Origin: Lachnospiraceae bacterium
GTDB taxonomy: Bacteria; Bacillota; Clostridia; Lachnospirales; Lachnospiraceae
Direction: 5' to 3'
Length of the DNA stretch: 51,367 nt
Assembly (NCBI GenBank): GCA_016285575.1
Contig: JAEEQX010000007.1
Location: 1-51,367 of the forward strand
A model generated the notes under the pieces. It made no database searches, had not been told where the DNA came from, and saw only the letters and a program-made list of their open reading frames with translations. The translations under genes were made by a program, and so were the position numbers. Positions 42,724 through 50,823 of this stretch are shown here, in pieces (within the stretch, counting starts at the first letter, position 1; each line of letters opens with the position of its first letter).

Positions 42724-42751
42724 TTGTAATTCTCAAGAAATTTGTTATAAT
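42724..42751 (+). promoter_or_regulatory. Promoter of the EAL/sensor operon
   Basis: TTGTAA (42724-42729), 16-base spacer, TATAAT (42746-42751) with an extended TG at 42743-42744. The 5' leader is about 40 bases with GGGGGAGAG before the ATG. Confidence 0.7.
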
Positions 42752-42796
42752 ATTGTGTTAGGGGAAGGACTTCGCGATCTGGGGGAGAGTGTATAG

Positions 42797-44716
42797 ATGT
42801 TTTACCATATTGAGTTTGATATAGCAGCGGTATTCGTAACGCTGTTTATCGTCTATTATGTTGTATACAAAAAAGGCCTCAGACGACATGCCAACCGTGT
42901 CTTTCTGGTAATGCTTCTTTTGGGCGTAATATCAGAATTCTCTGACATATTCAGTTCTCTTTGCAACAATTATCCCGATGAATTTACAAGATCCTTCATG
43001 GACTTTTGGAATTATGTGTATTTATGCACTCATAATATCCTGGCATTTTTGCTTGATGTATATGTGTTCTATCTCTTGGGCTATCAAAAGTCGAAGACTA
43101 TTTCGTTATACTTCTTAGCTCTTCCAATCACATTCGATATTATCGTGCTGCTCACCAATCCATTCCATGAGTTGGTATTTTACTATGATGAGCTTGACAG
43201 ATACACACACGGCCCGCTCTTTATAGTGCTTTACATCGTATCAATCTCATACATGGTATTTGCATTATACCTTGCGATTAGACACAACAGAGTCTTAACC
43301 AAGGGCAGATCGGCAGCGCTTCTCTTTTTCATACTCATATCGTTTATCCCATTAGTGGTACAGATGATTATCCCCGAGTACTTGGTAACTCTGTTCTTCG
43401 AATCCCTCGGTATGATGGGTATTCTATTTACGATAGAAAATAAAGATGATGTCATCAATCCCATAACGGGTATATACAATCGATTCGCACTCGAGGATGC
43501 ACTTAATGATGCGATGGCAAGTAACGACAAGACACTTCTCATGGTAAAAATCCCTAATCTTAACTACTACAACAAGATGATCGGATTCGAAAACATGAAC
43601 GGCATTCTTAGTAAGATCTCTATGTTCCTTGAGACCGAGTTTACGGACTTCATGTGCTATGACTGTAACAGAGGTCACTTTGCGATGATAGGGGACAGAA
43701 TCGATGATGCGAAGATAGAAGAGATTAAGAAAAAGATCTTCGATCGCTTCGAAGAAAGCTGGGGCAAGGGAAAGATCACACTTGCGTTCCCTGTGCAGTT
43801 TGGTGCAATCCAACTTCCTGAAGATGTAAAAACAATGGAAAACCTCCAGATGATTATCGATGCATCATTTGATGAGAAGAGATCATCAGTTATGGATGTA
43901 CCGCAGATTATCGCAGAGTACGAAAGAAGAGTACTTGTTGAGAGACTTATCGACAAGGCCCTTAAGAATAAGAGTTTTCAGGTATATTATCAGCCCATAT
44001 GGGATTATCATACAGGTAAGGTTCGTTCTGCTGAGGCGCTTTGCAGACTCATCGATGATGAATTCGGCTTCATAGCACCCGATGAATTCATCCCCATCGC
44101 AGAGCAAAACGGTACCGTACTCGAGATAGGAAGATTCGTATTCGAAGAAGTCTGCAGATTCTACAAGGAAGGCAGACTCCAAGACCTTGGTATCAACTAT
44201 ATCGAGGTTAACTTGTCAGTGGTTCAGTGCGTAAGCCGTAACATCAAGGAATCATTTGATGAGATACTTAAAAAATATAACCTCGACTCAAATTGCATTA
44301 ACCTTGAGATTACAGAGTCCGCAACAGCAGACAATCACAAGGTTTTAATCGATACAATCGGTAAGCTCTCTGAGTCAGGCTTCTCATTCTCGCTTGACGA
44401 TTATGGAACAGGTTATTCGAACATAGCGTATATGTACGAGATGCCTTTTTCCATCATTAAGATAGATAAAAGTATCCTCTGGAAAGCAATGCAACCGGAA
44501 AACGGCGAAGGCCTCGATGGCGCTATCATATATCTTGAGAATACCATCAGAATGCTTAAAAACATGAACTACTACGTACTTGTTGAGGGTGTCGAGACAC
44601 TCGAGCAAAAGATGCTTCTTGAGAGATTTGGTTGCGATTATTTCCAGGGATTCTATTTCTCCAAGCCTATGCAAAAGCAGGTATTTGCTGATTATCTGAA
44701 GGTGGTGAACGCTTAA
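42797..44716 (+). CDS. Membrane cyclic-di-GMP phosphodiesterase (degenerate GGDEF plus EAL)
   Basis: 639 residues. About seven membrane segments fill residues 1-215. A GGDEF-like domain follows (NPITGIYNRFALEDAL) but its signature is R-G-H-F-A instead of G-G-D-E-F, so it should not make cyclic-di-GMP and may bind GTP. The EAL domain (about 385-635) keeps all catalytic motifs: SAEALCRL, EVNLSVVQ, LEITESATAD, LDDYGTGYSN, IKIDKS, VEGVET, FQGFYFSKP. So it should hydrolyse cyclic-di-GMP, countering the GGDEF protein at 3.7 kb. It shares one base with the next gene (TAATG), so the two are coupled. Confidence 0.94.
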   Translation: MFYHIEFDIAAVFVTLFIVYYVVYKKGLRRHANRVFLVMLLLGVISEFSDIFSSLCNNYPDEFTRSFMDFWNYVYLCTHNILAFLLDVYVFYLLGYQKSKTISLYFLALPITFDIIVLLTNPFHELVFYYDELDRYTHGPLFIVLYIVSISYMVFALYLAIRHNRVLTKGRSAALLFFILISFIPLVVQMIIPEYLVTLFFESLGMMGILFTIENKDDVINPITGIYNRFALEDALNDAMASNDKTLLMVKIPNLNYYNKMIGFENMNGILSKISMFLETEFTDFMCYDCNRGHFAMIGDRIDDAKIEEIKKKIFDRFEESWGKGKITLAFPVQFGAIQLPEDVKTMENLQMIIDASFDEKRSSVMDVPQIIAEYERRVLVERLIDKALKNKSFQVYYQPIWDYHTGKVRSAEALCRLIDDEFGFIAPDEFIPIAEQNGTVLEIGRFVFEEVCRFYKEGRLQDLGINYIEVNLSVVQCVSRNIKESFDEILKKYNLDSNCINLEITESATADNHKVLIDTIGKLSESGFSFSLDDYGTGYSNIAYMYEMPFSIIKIDKSILWKAMQPENGEGLDGAIIYLENTIRMLKNMNYYVLVEGVETLEQKMLLERFGCDYFQGFYFSKPMQKQVFADYLKVVNA

Positions 44717-45846
44717 TGGTAATGGCGTATTACGTCACGATATTCATACTTTCACTCATATGTTGCGTGCTCTACTATATCAAGAAACGTGACTATTATT
44801 CGGTGAACTATACGCTTATATTTATCCTCGCGATTATGTCGCAGGGTAGCTACATCATCATTGCGCTCTCACGTAACGCAAGAGAAGCGCTCGTCGCCAA
44901 CAAGATCCTCTATATCGGCGGATGCTATCTCATACTTATAGGCTTGTTTCTTATATTCAGCGTCTGCAAGATCAAGATTCCCAAGTGGCTAAAATTCTTA
45001 CTGTTTTTATTCGCATCATTCGTGTATGCGTGCGTACTCACAACCGGTTATTCAGACCTATTCTATAAAAGTTTTGACATCAGGATAGAAAACGGAGTAG
45101 CCGTTATGGTAAAAGAATACGGCCCGCTTCATAATCTCTTTTTGGCAGAGGTTGCTATATTCCTGGTGATGACTTTTGCAGCGCTAATATACGGCTGGTT
45201 TAAAAATCCCAATGTATCAAGAATCAATCTTGCAATCGGTGGATTCATGCAGGTATTCTCGATATTTGCTTATTTTATCGGTCGTTCAATCACAACAGAG
45301 ATTGAGTGGATGGCACTTGCAGACTTAGTCGATGAGATAGGATTCTTAATCATCATGGATCGTATCAGTCTATATAAGGTTGATGACCTCGTATCGACAT
45401 CCATACTTAATGAAGGCCATACGGGATACATATCACTTGATTTTAAAAAGAGATACTTATCCGCTACGGATATAGCCAAGAAGTACTTCCCTGAGATGTC
45501 TAAAAACCTCGCAGATAAGCAGATCGAGGATGAAAAGATAAGAGCACTCTTTGATGCATGGATAGACGAATTCGAGGTAGATAAGGTTAGTAAGACTCAT
45601 AACTATCGAAGAGGCGAGTTCATCTATGCGATAAAAGTATCGTATCTATATGACGGTAAGAGGAAGCGTGGATACTTACTCGAGGTAGCGGATGATACAG
45701 CACACCAGCAGCATCTCGAAGGAATTGAGAGGTATAATCAGAACCTCAATAGAGAGTTGCAGGTTAAGACGAAACTTATCGAGGAACTCAATTTCAAAAA
45801 TAAGGTAATTGATAAGTTAGACGATAAACTTGATGATTTGTTATAA
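44716..45846 (+). CDS. Seven-transmembrane sensor with PAS-like domain and no output domain
   Basis: 376 residues. About seven membrane segments (residues 4-215) match the N-terminal 7TM module of many histidine kinases and diguanylate cyclases. A PAS-like segment (about 235-335: LVSTSILNEGHTGYISLD, YAIKVSYLYDGKRKRGYLLE) and a coiled coil (about 340-376) follow, exactly where a kinase or GGDEF domain would begin, but the chain stops after LDDKLDDLL with no catalytic domain and none in another frame before the WYL gene. The stop is clean. It is coupled to the EAL gene (ATG 44716 or 44722). I infer it senses a signal and acts on the EAL partner through the coiled coil. Confidence 0.8.
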   Translation: MVMAYYVTIFILSLICCVLYYIKKRDYYSVNYTLIFILAIMSQGSYIIIALSRNAREALVANKILYIGGCYLILIGLFLIFSVCKIKIPKWLKFLLFLFASFVYACVLTTGYSDLFYKSFDIRIENGVAVMVKEYGPLHNLFLAEVAIFLVMTFAALIYGWFKNPNVSRINLAIGGFMQVFSIFAYFIGRSITTEIEWMALADLVDEIGFLIIMDRISLYKVDDLVSTSILNEGHTGYISLDFKKRYLSATDIAKKYFPEMSKNLADKQIEDEKIRALFDAWIDEFEVDKVSKTHNYRRGEFIYAIKVSYLYDGKRKRGYLLEVADDTAHQQHLEGIERYNQNLNRELQVKTKLIEELNFKNKVIDKLDDKLDDLL

Positions 45847-45901
45847 ATGTATATCAGAAAAAAGTACCTGTCAGAGTGTGTATTTACGGAGGTAAATATA
45901 T

Positions 45902-46909
45902 ATGCCCAAGAATGAGAATCAGAAATTAAAACTATATTATCTATATAAAATAATGCTCGAGAAGACTGATGAAAATCATGGCATAACCATGCAGGAGATT
46001 CTCTCAGAACTCGAGGAAAGAGGAATATCTTCGGAGAGAAAGAGTATCTACAGAGACTTCAAAGTATTCACCGATGTGATGGGCATAGAGATAATAGGTG
46101 GTCAGGAAGGACCGAATTATTGTTATCATGTGGGGCAGAAACAATTCGAAATCGCAGAGCTTAAGCTCCTTGTAGATGCAGTACAGTCATCGAAATTCAT
46201 CACAGAGAAAAAGTCTTCAGAGCTTATCAAGAAGATAACTGATTTTGCAAGTGTATACGAAGCAGAAGAGTTAAAGAGACAGGTACATGTTCAGGGCAGA
46301 ATCAAGACCATGAACGAGAGTATCTATTACAATGTCGATGAGATACATGAAGCGATTAATCAAAACTCCAGGATTAACTTCAGATACATGCAATGGGGTG
46401 TTGATAAGAAGTTAACAGCTAAAAAAGACGAAGACGGAAATAATATAAAAATATATGAAGTTAGCCCTTGGGCACTTACTTGGGATGATGAGAATTATTA
46501 TCTAATCGCATTCGACCATCAGGATCAAAAGATCAAACATTATAGAGTCGATAAGATGGATAAGATTAGCATTAAGGGTGAGAAGCGAGAAGGTAGAGCA
46601 GAGTTTAGAGATTTTGATCCCGGTCGCTATGCCAAGAAGAGCTTTGGTATGTTCGCAGGAGATACCAAGAGAGTTGAATTGGAGTTTCCTGAGAGCATGG
46701 TAGGAATTTTTATCGACAGGTTCGGTAAGGATATCCTCATCAATAAGTCCAAGACTGCAGGATATTATAAGACATATGTCGAAGTTGCTGTAAGTAAGCA
46801 GTTCTTCGGTTGGACATTTGCACTCGGCCCTGAAGTTAAAATCACAGGCCCCGCAGAAGTCGTCAAGGAATACAAGCAGAGCATTAAGGATGCGTTGAAA
46901 AACTACTAA
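45902..46909 (+). CDS. WYL-domain transcriptional regulator
   Basis: 335 residues. An N-terminal helix-turn-helix (about 10-70: ITMQEILSELEERGISSERKSIYRDF) is followed by a WYL domain (about 140-220: INFRYMQWG, VSPWALTWDDENYYLIAF, HYRVDKMDKI) and a C-terminal WCX-like extension (about 245-330). WYL domains sense nucleotides or nucleic acid ends; several members govern phage defence or DNA damage genes. Its targets cannot be read; a 55-base gap separates it from the sensor gene, with GGAGG before the ATG. A terminator follows, so it closes the EAL/sensor unit or is a lone gene. Confidence 0.92.
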   Translation: MPKNENQKLKLYYLYKIMLEKTDENHGITMQEILSELEERGISSERKSIYRDFKVFTDVMGIEIIGGQEGPNYCYHVGQKQFEIAELKLLVDAVQSSKFITEKKSSELIKKITDFASVYEAEELKRQVHVQGRIKTMNESIYYNVDEIHEAINQNSRINFRYMQWGVDKKLTAKKDEDGNNIKIYEVSPWALTWDDENYYLIAFDHQDQKIKHYRVDKMDKISIKGEKREGRAEFRDFDPGRYAKKSFGMFAGDTKRVELEFPESMVGIFIDRFGKDILINKSKTAGYYKTYVEVAVSKQFFGWTFALGPEVKITGPAEVVKEYKQSIKDALKNY

Positions 46910-46917
46910 GATACAGG

Positions 46918-46955
46918 ATACCCGAGTGTGAAAGTACTCGGGTATTGATTTTTAT
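46918..46955 (+). terminator. Rho-independent terminator after WYL regulator
   Basis: Ten perfect pairs ATACCCGAGT / ACTCGGGTAT, eight-base loop, then TTGATTTTT. Confidence 0.88.
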
Positions 46956-47016
46956 ATCAACAAAAAATAAACTATATATGTGAATAGTGTGTAAATACTC
47001 GAAGGGAGAAACAATT

Positions 47017-47580
47017 ATGGAGATGTTTATATATATTTTTGGTATCCTAGGAGGCACAATTGTATTACTAATATTGTGTGTTCTATTATGTATGTCCTCG
47101 GTTATTATACGTGTGATAAAAGTACCTATCAATTGCGTTCTTATTCATAAAGCGGGAGAGGCTTGGTGGAAGGGACTCATCCCTTTTTATAACAGATGGG
47201 TTAGATACCATATAGGATTTAATAGTAGCACCGCGCTTCTTGTATTCATCGTTGATATGGTTATAACTGCATTGTATGGCATGCTTTACTTTATAGTTTC
47301 TATCTTGGCATATGGCCCCGGCATACTAAACGGATCGAGCAACGCTGATTTTTTCAATACCGCAATTGGAACGGCAACAGTAGTACTCTCAATGGTGGTA
47401 TTTTTGGTAAAAATGATATATTCGCTTGTATACCGCTATGGCACATATGCAATCTGCAAGGCATTCGGAAGAAAGCAGGGATTCTGCATCGCAGCATTAT
47501 TCATCCCTATAATTACGAGTTTGATAGTATTGTTCTCGGAGAGTGAATATACAGGGAATACCGTAAAAATCATAAAATAA
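47017..47580 (+). CDS. DUF5684-like membrane protein
   Basis: 187 residues from ATG 47017; a GTG at 46987 lies upstream of the ribosome site AAGGGAG and is rejected. About five membrane segments. The motif AGEAWWKGLIPFYNRWVRY (about 47-65) matches the K-A-G-x-x-W-x-x-L-I-P-x-Y-N signature of small DUF5684-type membrane proteins of Bacillota. Function unknown. It stands alone between two terminators. Confidence 0.8.
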   Translation: MEMFIYIFGILGGTIVLLILCVLLCMSSVIIRVIKVPINCVLIHKAGEAWWKGLIPFYNRWVRYHIGFNSSTALLVFIVDMVITALYGMLYFIVSILAYGPGILNGSSNADFFNTAIGTATVVLSMVVFLVKMIYSLVYRYGTYAICKAFGRKQGFCIAALFIPIITSLIVLFSESEYTGNTVKIIK

Positions 47581-47616
47581 AGTATGCTTTATACGGATTT
47601 GATCTATATAAATAAT

Positions 47617-47645
47617 TAAAGGACTGACGTTAGTCAGTCTTTTTT
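47617..47645 (+). terminator. Rho-independent terminator after DUF5684-like gene
   Basis: Perfect GACTGAC / GTCAGTC core, loop GTTA, extended by AAAG/TTTT pairs, T6 tail. Confidence 0.88.
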
Positions 47646-47680
47646 GAATTATAAAAAAATATACTCGATATATCTTAGTA

Positions 47681-47689
47681 TGCTATAAT
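47681..47689 (+). promoter_or_regulatory. Extended -10 promoter of the DUF3791/DUF3990 cassette
   Basis: TGC-TATAAT at 47681-47689. Transcription would start near 47696, so an in-frame ATG at 47688 cannot be the start; the leader runs about 70 bases to AAGGAG (47756-47761). Confidence 0.65.
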
Positions 47690-47768
47690 GAAAAAAATGT
47701 ATTGGCTAACACAATTAGGGGAACGTGCTTGCTGTAATTATGTATTCAGCATATTAAGGAGTAATACT

Positions 47769-47987
47769 ATGAGCGAGCTAGACAATAAAATAGATTATAC
47801 TGTTGTTTGCGTAAATGAATTCGCTAACAGATTTCACATGGCTGAAAAGGAAGCCTTTTTTTATCTCTATGATTTTAAAGGAATAGAATTTATAAAAGAA
47901 CATTATGATATAGAACATACTCTAAGTATTGACGATGCGCTTGATGATCTTACCTTGATATGCAGAAAGAACGGAGGTAAGTATTGA
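47769..47987 (+). CDS. DUF3791-like small protein, first gene of a probable toxin-antitoxin cassette
   Basis: 72 residues from ATG 47769 (AAGGAG seven bases upstream). It reads like the DUF3791 family: VVCVNEFANRFHMAEKEAFFYLYDFKGIEFIKEHYDIEHTLS in shortened form is a helical, acidic protein (FANRFHMAEKEAFFYLYDFK). Its stop overlaps the start of the DUF3990 gene by four bases. Small acidic partner directly upstream of an enzyme-like gene suggests an antitoxin or immunity role; this is inference. Confidence 0.75.
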   Translation: MSELDNKIDYTVVCVNEFANRFHMAEKEAFFYLYDFKGIEFIKEHYDIEHTLSIDDALDDLTLICRKNGGKY

Positions 47988-48490
47988 TTCAATTATATCA
48001 TGGTAGCAACATTGACATTAAAGAGATTGATTTAACAAAATGTCGTCCATACAAGGATTTTGGACAAGGCTTCTATCTAACAGTTATAGAAGAACAAGCT
48101 GAGAAAATGGCTAAGAGGGTAGTAAATATATATGGAGGTTCTCCTATAGTTAATATATTCGAATTAGATGAGGCTCAGCTAAAAAACAATGATTTATCCG
48201 TAAAAGATTTCGGCAAAGAAACTTCAGAAGAATGGGCCAGATTTGTTAAGAATAATCGAAATAAGCAATTTAGTGATTATTCTGACCCGGAATGTAACCT
48301 AGATAACAAGTATGATATTGTAATAGGTCCTATAGCTGATGATGCCATGGCTCTTTTATTCAGACAGCATGAGATGGGGGCTATATCGTTTCAGACTCTA
48401 TTGAATGGATTAATCTACAAAGAAACTACTAATCAGTACTCATTTCACACACAGAGAGCAATTGCTCTGTTGAGAAAGGTTGAGAGATAA
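47984..48490 (+). CDS. DUF3990 protein, ADP-ribosyltransferase-like candidate toxin
   Basis: 168 residues, TTG start at 47984 preceded by GGAGG. N-terminal LYHGSNIDIKEIDL and DFGQGFYLTV match the DUF3990 signature, whose H-G-S and G-F-Y-L-T elements resemble the NAD-binding His and Tyr motifs of ADP-ribosyltransferase folds; a possible third catalytic element is HEMGAISFQTLL. DYVIGPIADDAM-like text (YDIVIGPIADDAMALLF) is also conserved as I recall. Enzyme activity is unproven. It overlaps the gene before it and is three bases from the gene after it, so three genes form one tight unit. Confidence 0.78.
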   Translation: MIQLYHGSNIDIKEIDLTKCRPYKDFGQGFYLTVIEEQAEKMAKRVVNIYGGSPIVNIFELDEAQLKNNDLSVKDFGKETSEEWARFVKNNRNKQFSDYSDPECNLDNKYDIVIGPIADDAMALLFRQHEMGAISFQTLLNGLIYKETTNQYSFHTQRAIALLRKVER

Positions 48491-48493
48491 CAT

Positions 48494-48724
48494 ATGTCTA
48501 TGCAACAGCAGATGGTAGAGTATATGATTCAGGATATGGTCAAGCTTATTACTGAATCGAAGAAAATAGAATATGACGAGGCTATGAAGATACTATACAG
48601 TTCTGAGGTATATGACAAGATTGTAGATATTGAGACAGGGTTGTATAGAGAAAGTCCTTATTACGTATATGATCTGCTTGAAAACGAACTAAAACACGGA
48701 CATATAGTTCAATTAGAAGAATAA
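48494..48724 (+). CDS. Small helical protein, third gene of DUF3791/DUF3990 cassette
   Basis: 76 residues, helical and acidic (MVEYMIQDMVKLITES, EYDEAMKILYSSEVYDKI, GLYRESPYYVYDLLENEL). I do not recall a named family with certainty, though small proteins of this look follow DUF3990 genes elsewhere. It starts three bases after the DUF3990 stop; the ribosome site (GAGAG) is weak. It could be a second antitoxin or chaperone-like partner. A terminator follows, closing the cassette. Confidence 0.75.
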   Translation: MSMQQQMVEYMIQDMVKLITESKKIEYDEAMKILYSSEVYDKIVDIETGLYRESPYYVYDLLENELKHGHIVQLEE

Positions 48725-48730
48725 ATGTAC

Positions 48731-48787
48731 TGATGAGACTAACACCCGGGTGCGCCAGCACACGGGTGTTTTATTCTCATCAAAAAA
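48731..48787 (+). terminator. Large terminator hairpin after the cassette
   Basis: Outer stem TGATGAGA / TCTCATCA and inner stem AACACCCG / CGGGTGTT, further extended by GTGC/GCAC around a GCCA loop with one mismatch. T-rich parts lie inside, followed by an A-run, so it may also stop transcription from the other strand. Confidence 0.75.
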
Positions 48788-48802
48788 ATTTTAAAAAAGT
48801 TC

Positions 48803-48838
48803 TTGACCCTGACGTTACGTAATACTTTATGGTATACT
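48803..48838 (+). promoter_or_regulatory. MerR-type promoter/operator of the TipAS regulator
   Basis: TTGACC (48803-48808) is followed after 19 bases by TATGGT (48828-48833) and after 24 by TATACT (48833-48838). The spacer holds CTGACGTTACGTAA, an imperfect dyad around ACGT, as in autoregulated MerR promoters, where a 19-20 base spacer needs DNA twisting by the regulator. Which -10 is used is open. Confidence 0.5.
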
Positions 48839-48857
48839 TATCACGGAGGGAAAAGAC

Positions 48858-49592
48858 ATGATGACAGTCAATGAAGTTAGCAAACTCGCAGGCGTTAGTA
48901 TACGAACCCTGCAATATTATGACAAGATAGGACTCCTCAAGCCGGCAGAGTATACGGAGTCAGGCTACAGACTGTATGACGATACGGATCTGGAGCGACT
49001 GCAACAGATATTGCTGTTTCGTGAGCTGGAATTCCCCTTAAAGGATATTAAGGATATCATCAACAGGTCGGACTTCGATAAAAAGAAAGCGCTTGATCAA
49101 CAGATAGAGCTGTTGACATTAAAGAAAGAACATCTGGAAAACCTAATATCTTTTGCCCGTGAACTGAAAAAGAAAGGAGCAAAGAAGATGGATTTTTCAG
49201 CATTTGATAATAGCAAGATTGACGAGTATACCAAGAAAGCCAAAGAGCAGTGGGGCGACACGACTGAATATAAGGAATATGAAAAAAAGTCAGCCAAGCG
49301 CTCCAAAGAAGATGAGAAAAAGATCATGGCAGACTTCATGAACATCTTCGTTGAATTTGGCGAGTGTAGAAAGATATCCGATAAAAAAGCACAGGATAAA
49401 GAGAGTAAAAGGCTTGTCCTTGCACTTAAGGAGTACATCACAACTCATTTTTACAAGTGCACGGATGAGATTCTCTTAGGCCTTGGCGAGATGTATGCAA
49501 GCGGTAATGAGTTTACCGACAACATCGACAAGGCAGGCGGAGAAGGCACAGCGGTATTTGTCAGAGACGCTATTAAGAAGAATTGTAAGTAA
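48858..49592 (+). CDS. MerR-family regulator with TipAS antibiotic-recognition domain
   Basis: 244 residues. An N-terminal winged helix (MTVNEVSKLAGVSIRTLQYYDKIGLLKP, shortened: VSIRTLQYYDKIGLLKP) is followed by a dimerising coiled coil (about 75-110) and a C-terminal helical domain (about 115-244) like TipAS/Mta, which binds diverse drugs in a cleft (KEQWGDTTEYKEYE, ATG-spaced; FYKCTDEILLGLGEMY). Family role: activating drug-efflux or its own gene. GGAGGG precedes the ATG; ATG 48861 is an alternative. No transporter of known efflux type is adjacent, though an unassigned membrane protein gene follows. Confidence 0.9.
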   Translation: MMTVNEVSKLAGVSIRTLQYYDKIGLLKPAEYTESGYRLYDDTDLERLQQILLFRELEFPLKDIKDIINRSDFDKKKALDQQIELLTLKKEHLENLISFARELKKKGAKKMDFSAFDNSKIDEYTKKAKEQWGDTTEYKEYEKKSAKRSKEDEKKIMADFMNIFVEFGECRKISDKKAQDKESKRLVLALKEYITTHFYKCTDEILLGLGEMYASGNEFTDNIDKAGGEGTAVFVRDAIKKNCK

Positions 49593-49601
49593 TTAAGTAT
49601 T

Positions 49602-49631
49602 AAGCCCTGGGATTAAGTCCCGGGGCTTTAA
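49602..49631 (+). terminator. Rho-independent terminator after MerR/TipAS gene
   Basis: Eleven-pair stem AAGCCCTGGGA / TCCCGGGGCTT with one wobble, loop TTAAG, short T-tail. Confidence 0.85.
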
Positions 49632-49672
49632 CATATTTGTAACAATTATCATCTAGAATGCACATTATACAG

Positions 49673-49710
49673 GTCATGTAGTATAATATAAAAGATAAAA
49701 CACACATGAC
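49673..49710 (+). promoter_or_regulatory. -10 box bracketed by an inverted repeat
   Basis: GTCATGT (49673-49679) and ACATGAC (49704-49710) flank TATAAT (49682-49687). No good -35 is present, suggesting an activated or repressed promoter for the membrane protein gene at 49739. Confidence 0.45.
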
Positions 49711-49738
49711 ACGTTAACTAAAATATACGGAGGATAGC

Positions 49739-50422
49739 GTGAAATACGGCGAATCTACATTTGACATCCTGTATCTGATATTTGCGATCACTACAGGTAT
49801 CATAATCCTCATAAAAAGAAAAGACGCAATCGGTAGATACATGGGTATTGCAGCCTTGGTTCTAGGAGGCGGCGATGCATTTCATCTCGTGCCAAGAGTC
49901 CTTAACTACTTTTCCGATAAGGACTATACTGCCGCTCTTGGATTCGGAAAGTTAGTTACATCAATAACCATGACAGTCTTCTACCTGCTTTTGTATTTCC
50001 TACATACCAAACTATATAAGTGGGAAGATGAACATGAAAAGAAGACAGTATTGGCTGGCCTCATAATAGCGACCAGTACACGTATCGGAATATGCTGCCT
50101 ACCGGGCAACGCCTGGTTATCAGGTGGCTCAAGCATATTCTGGGGTGTAATGAGAAATATTCCGTTTGTCGGAATCGGATTATTGACAGTGCTCATATAC
50201 TTTAGAAACCGTAATGATAATAAGAATTTCAAAAGACTGTGGTTATATGTTACTCTGTCGTTTTTATTCTACATACCTGTTGCAACAATAGTATCACTCG
50301 TACCCATGCTTGGCATGCTGATGCTTCCCAAGACAGTCTGCTACATGCTGATACTCGCAATATTCCTAAAAGACAGCTTTGGCAAGAAACACGAAAAACA
50401 CGATAATAAGGACGAAAGATGA
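49739..50422 (+). CDS. Polytopic membrane protein of unknown function
   Basis: 227 residues, GTG start at 49739 with GGAGG upstream. About seven membrane segments (7-24, 33-50, 68-90, 105-122, 135-155, 165-190, 195-212) and a charged C-terminus (KKHEKHDNKDER). Notable residues: GGGDAFHLVPR in the second segment and GICCLPGNAW. I do not recognise the family. It overlaps the next gene by four bases (ATGA), so both are made together. The MerR/TipAS gene directly upstream could regulate it, but that is only suggested by position. Confidence 0.75.
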   Translation: MKYGESTFDILYLIFAITTGIIILIKRKDAIGRYMGIAALVLGGGDAFHLVPRVLNYFSDKDYTAALGFGKLVTSITMTVFYLLLYFLHTKLYKWEDEHEKKTVLAGLIIATSTRIGICCLPGNAWLSGGSSIFWGVMRNIPFVGIGLLTVLIYFRNRNDNKNFKRLWLYVTLSFLFYIPVATIVSLVPMLGMLMLPKTVCYMLILAIFLKDSFGKKHEKHDNKDER

Positions 50423-50694
50423 CTGCGGAAGAAGTATTTAAAAAGATTTTGAATATATTGAAGAAACTGCTGTTTTTATACCTGTTTTGGGTATTCTTCA
50501 GGCTGGCGGTTGTTGGATTGATACTCCCGATTATTCCGCAAGTCCCGTTTTTTGTGTTAAGCTTCATGTTCTTGGCAGGAGCTTCAAGACACTTTAGAAA
50601 ATTCATAGTATCTACTAAGATATTCAATAAGTTTCTAAAAGGATATGTGGACAAGCATCCCAAAATAGCCGCATTCTTTTACGAACCGGTATAA
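50419..50694 (+). CDS. DUF454 (YbaN-like) small membrane protein
   Basis: 91 residues with two membrane segments (about 14-32, 40-57). LAVVGLILPIIPQVPFFVLS and GASRHFRKFI match the DUF454 pattern of a Pro-rich turn (L-P-x-x-P-x-x-P-F) followed by an S-x-x-F motif. Function unknown. It overlaps the membrane protein gene before it by ATGA; a terminator follows. Confidence 0.8.
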   Translation: MTAEEVFKKILNILKKLLFLYLFWVFFRLAVVGLILPIIPQVPFFVLSFMFLAGASRHFRKFIVSTKIFNKFLKGYVDKHPKIAAFFYEPV

Positions 50695-50700
50695 ATACAG

Positions 50701-50729
50701 GCTCAGTTCAATATGAACTGGGCTTTTTT
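50701..50729 (+). terminator. Rho-independent terminator after DUF454 gene
   Basis: GCTCAGTTC / GAACTGGGC with one wobble, loop AATAT, six T. Confidence 0.9.
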
Positions 50730-50823
50730 ATTGCAAAAGATTTCAAGTACCATCTATGGGACAACACCCCATCTTGATAAATGATAAGATTAGTTCAACA
50801 AAGGATAAAAGGAGGTAGCAGAT

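Noticed and set aside
47688-47768. 27-residue N-terminal extension of the DUF3791-like protein
   Set aside because: The in-frame ATG overlaps the extended -10 promoter, and AAGGAG fits only the ATG at 47769.
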